From contig JAKAXG010000387.1 of the NCBI GenBank assembly GCA_021827225.1, positions 1 through 5,082 of the forward strand: 5,082 nucleotides of DNA. Direction: 5' to 3'. Below the pieces are notes generated by a model that worked only from the letters and a program-made list of their open reading frames with translations, was not told the DNA's origin and did no database searches. The first letter of the stretch is position 1. Every line of letters begins with the position of its first letter. A program made the position numbers and the translations under genes. Positions 4,398 to 5,082 of the stretch are shown here, piece after piece. Source of the stretch: Actinomycetes bacterium (GTDB taxonomy: Bacteria; Actinomycetota; Acidimicrobiia; Acidimicrobiales; Palsa-688).

Positions 4398-5082
4398 TCA
4401 ACCGAAACTGGTGCCAACCTCTGTCACCTGGGTGCCAACGGTCCCGGCGCAGTTCCCGTCGAGGGGACGCCTCCGCCCGACGGCCGGTGATCCGGCCCTC
4501 CGGTCGGGCTGCCCGCACGGCACCAGCGGCAGGTCGATGCGCACCGCCAGTCCCCCGTCGGCGCGGGCCGACGCCCGGACCCGGCCGCCGAGGAGCGCCG
4601 ACAGCTCGCGGACCATCCACAGACCCAGACCTGAAGATCCCCGGGAGGACCCGAAGCTGAAGCCCCGCTCGAACACGTGCTCGGCCACCTCGGGGGCCAG
4701 GCCCGGCCCCCGGTCCTTGACCGCCAGGTGGAGGGTGGGGCCGCTGGCTCCGGCCTCGACCAGCACCTCGTCGGCGGAGTGGCGGGCGGCGTTCTCGATC
4801 AGGTTGGTGAGGATCCGGCGCAGCTTCTGGGCGTCGGTGGTGACGGTACGCACCTCCTCCCCCACCGCCGTACGCAGCCGCCCGCTCCCGAGACCGGCGG
4901 CGCTGGCGGCCGCCTCGATCAGCGCCGCCAGATCCACCTCCGACAGGGCCAGCAGCCGGTCCCTGCCGCTCTCCTCGACGGTAGAGAGGTCCCGGACCTC
5001 CTCCAGCATGCGGGCCAGGTGCTCGGCGTGGCTCTGCAGTAAGGCGACGGCCGCCTCGCGGTCCCGGGCTGCGAAGTGGGGG
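4398..5082 (-). CDS. Sensor histidine kinase, C-terminal part (5' end off the window)
   Basis: The frame is open through the right edge, so the 227 residues seen are the C-terminal portion; the sensor domain and phospho-accepting histidine are outside. Counting from the edge, the first ~50 residues (AARDREAAVALLQSHAEHLA, then MLEEVRDLS) look like the second helix of a HisKA dimerisation domain. The HATPase_c domain follows: N-box RILTNLIENAARHSADE, G1 box VKDRGPGLAP, F-box FERGFSF, G2 box SGLGLWMV, and the usual last strand VRIDLPL. It should autophosphorylate and pass phosphate to a response regulator, probably encoded off the window. A further 41-residue Arg/Gly-rich tail (4401-4523) follows the domain end; this is longer than usual and its last 13 codons include five ending in A or T (GTT twice, ACA, AGT, GGT), unlike the body of the gene. 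A rare TTA leucine codon occurs at 5040-5042. An ATG at 5009 is internal and not the true start. Confidence 0.9.
   Translation of the reverse strand, partial: PHFAARDREAAVALLQSHAEHLARMLEEVRDLSTVEESGRDRLLALSEVDLAALIEAAASAAGLGSGRLRTAVGEEVRTVTTDAQKLRRILTNLIENAARHSADEVLVEAGASGPTLHLAVKDRGPGLAPEVAEHVFERGFSFGSSRGSSGLGLWMVRELSALLGGRVRASARADGGLAVRIDLPLVPCGQPDRRAGSPAVGRRRPLDGNCAGTVGTQVTEVGTSFG
4410..4439. repeat. Direct repeat GGTGCCAAC x2, 21 bp apart, with an inverted half-site nearby
   Basis: GGTGCCAAC occurs at 4410-4418 and again at 4431-4439, a 21-bp period equal to two helical turns. A related inverted copy, GGTTGGC, lies at 4381-4387. The repeats fall over the last codons of the histidine kinase and upstream of the possible promoter of the SCP2-like gene, where an activator would bind. 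21 bp is also seven codons, and the repeats encode VGT twice in the kinase tail, so a coding explanation is possible. Confidence 0.4.

Noticed and set aside
3888..4490. 200-codon plus-strand frame opposite the SCP2-like gene
   Set aside because: Antisense shadow; the opposite strand encodes a recognisable protein with a good start.
2521..5082. Histidine kinase and response regulator as a cognate pair
   Set aside because: They are on opposite strands in separate operons, and the kinase fragment looks like a HisKA type, whereas NarL-type regulators usually pair with HisKA_3 kinases; pairing cannot be claimed.

Overview
The window is very GC-rich DNA with strong G/C bias at third codon positions. 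It most likely comes from a high-GC actinobacterium. A YrbE/MlaE permease pair with its ATPase gene directly downstream suggests a lineage outside Mycobacterium, where the Mce ATPase MceG is encoded away from the mce loci. Acidimicrobiia or a related uncultured group is my guess, but the sequence does not prove it. No rRNA, tRNA, CRISPR array, insertion sequence or prophage sign was seen.

Left part (1-2400, all minus strand): the 5' end of an Mce/Mla-type ABC lipid-transport operon. In transcription order it has a candidate promoter, a candidate 25-residue leader ORF whose TGA overlaps the next ATG, a first YrbE/MlaE permease with a long charged N-terminal extension, a second YrbE/MlaE permease, and the first 59 residues of an MlaF/MceG-like ATPase that runs off the left edge. 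The substrate-binding MCE-domain proteins would be expected further left.

Middle (2400-3670, plus strand): a divergent operon of a NarL/LuxR-type response regulator and an unrecognised small membrane protein that overlaps it by 8 bp. The roughly 195 bp between the two divergent operons hold a candidate mce promoter and two adjacent perfect inverted repeats that could serve either side. No histidine kinase is encoded next to this regulator.

Right part (3800-5082, minus strand): the C-terminal part of a histidine kinase entering from the right edge, then an SCP2-like sterol/lipid-carrier protein, then a 29-residue candidate small ORF with a good ribosome binding site. An operator-like pair of direct repeats 21 bp apart and a possible ECF-type promoter sit at the kinase/SCP2 junction. 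The two gene sets converge over 3671-3799, a gene-free GC-rich stretch with hairpins that could end transcription.

How they may work together: the clear core is an envelope lipid importer (permease pair plus ATPase). The SCP2-like protein is a plausible cytoplasmic lipid-binding partner, and the regulator and kinase are possible controllers. Those links rest only on proximity. I see no clearly novel system. The most interesting points are the translationally coupled leader ORF before yrbE, the extended first YrbE, the unlinked regulator/membrane-protein pair and the 29-residue ORF.
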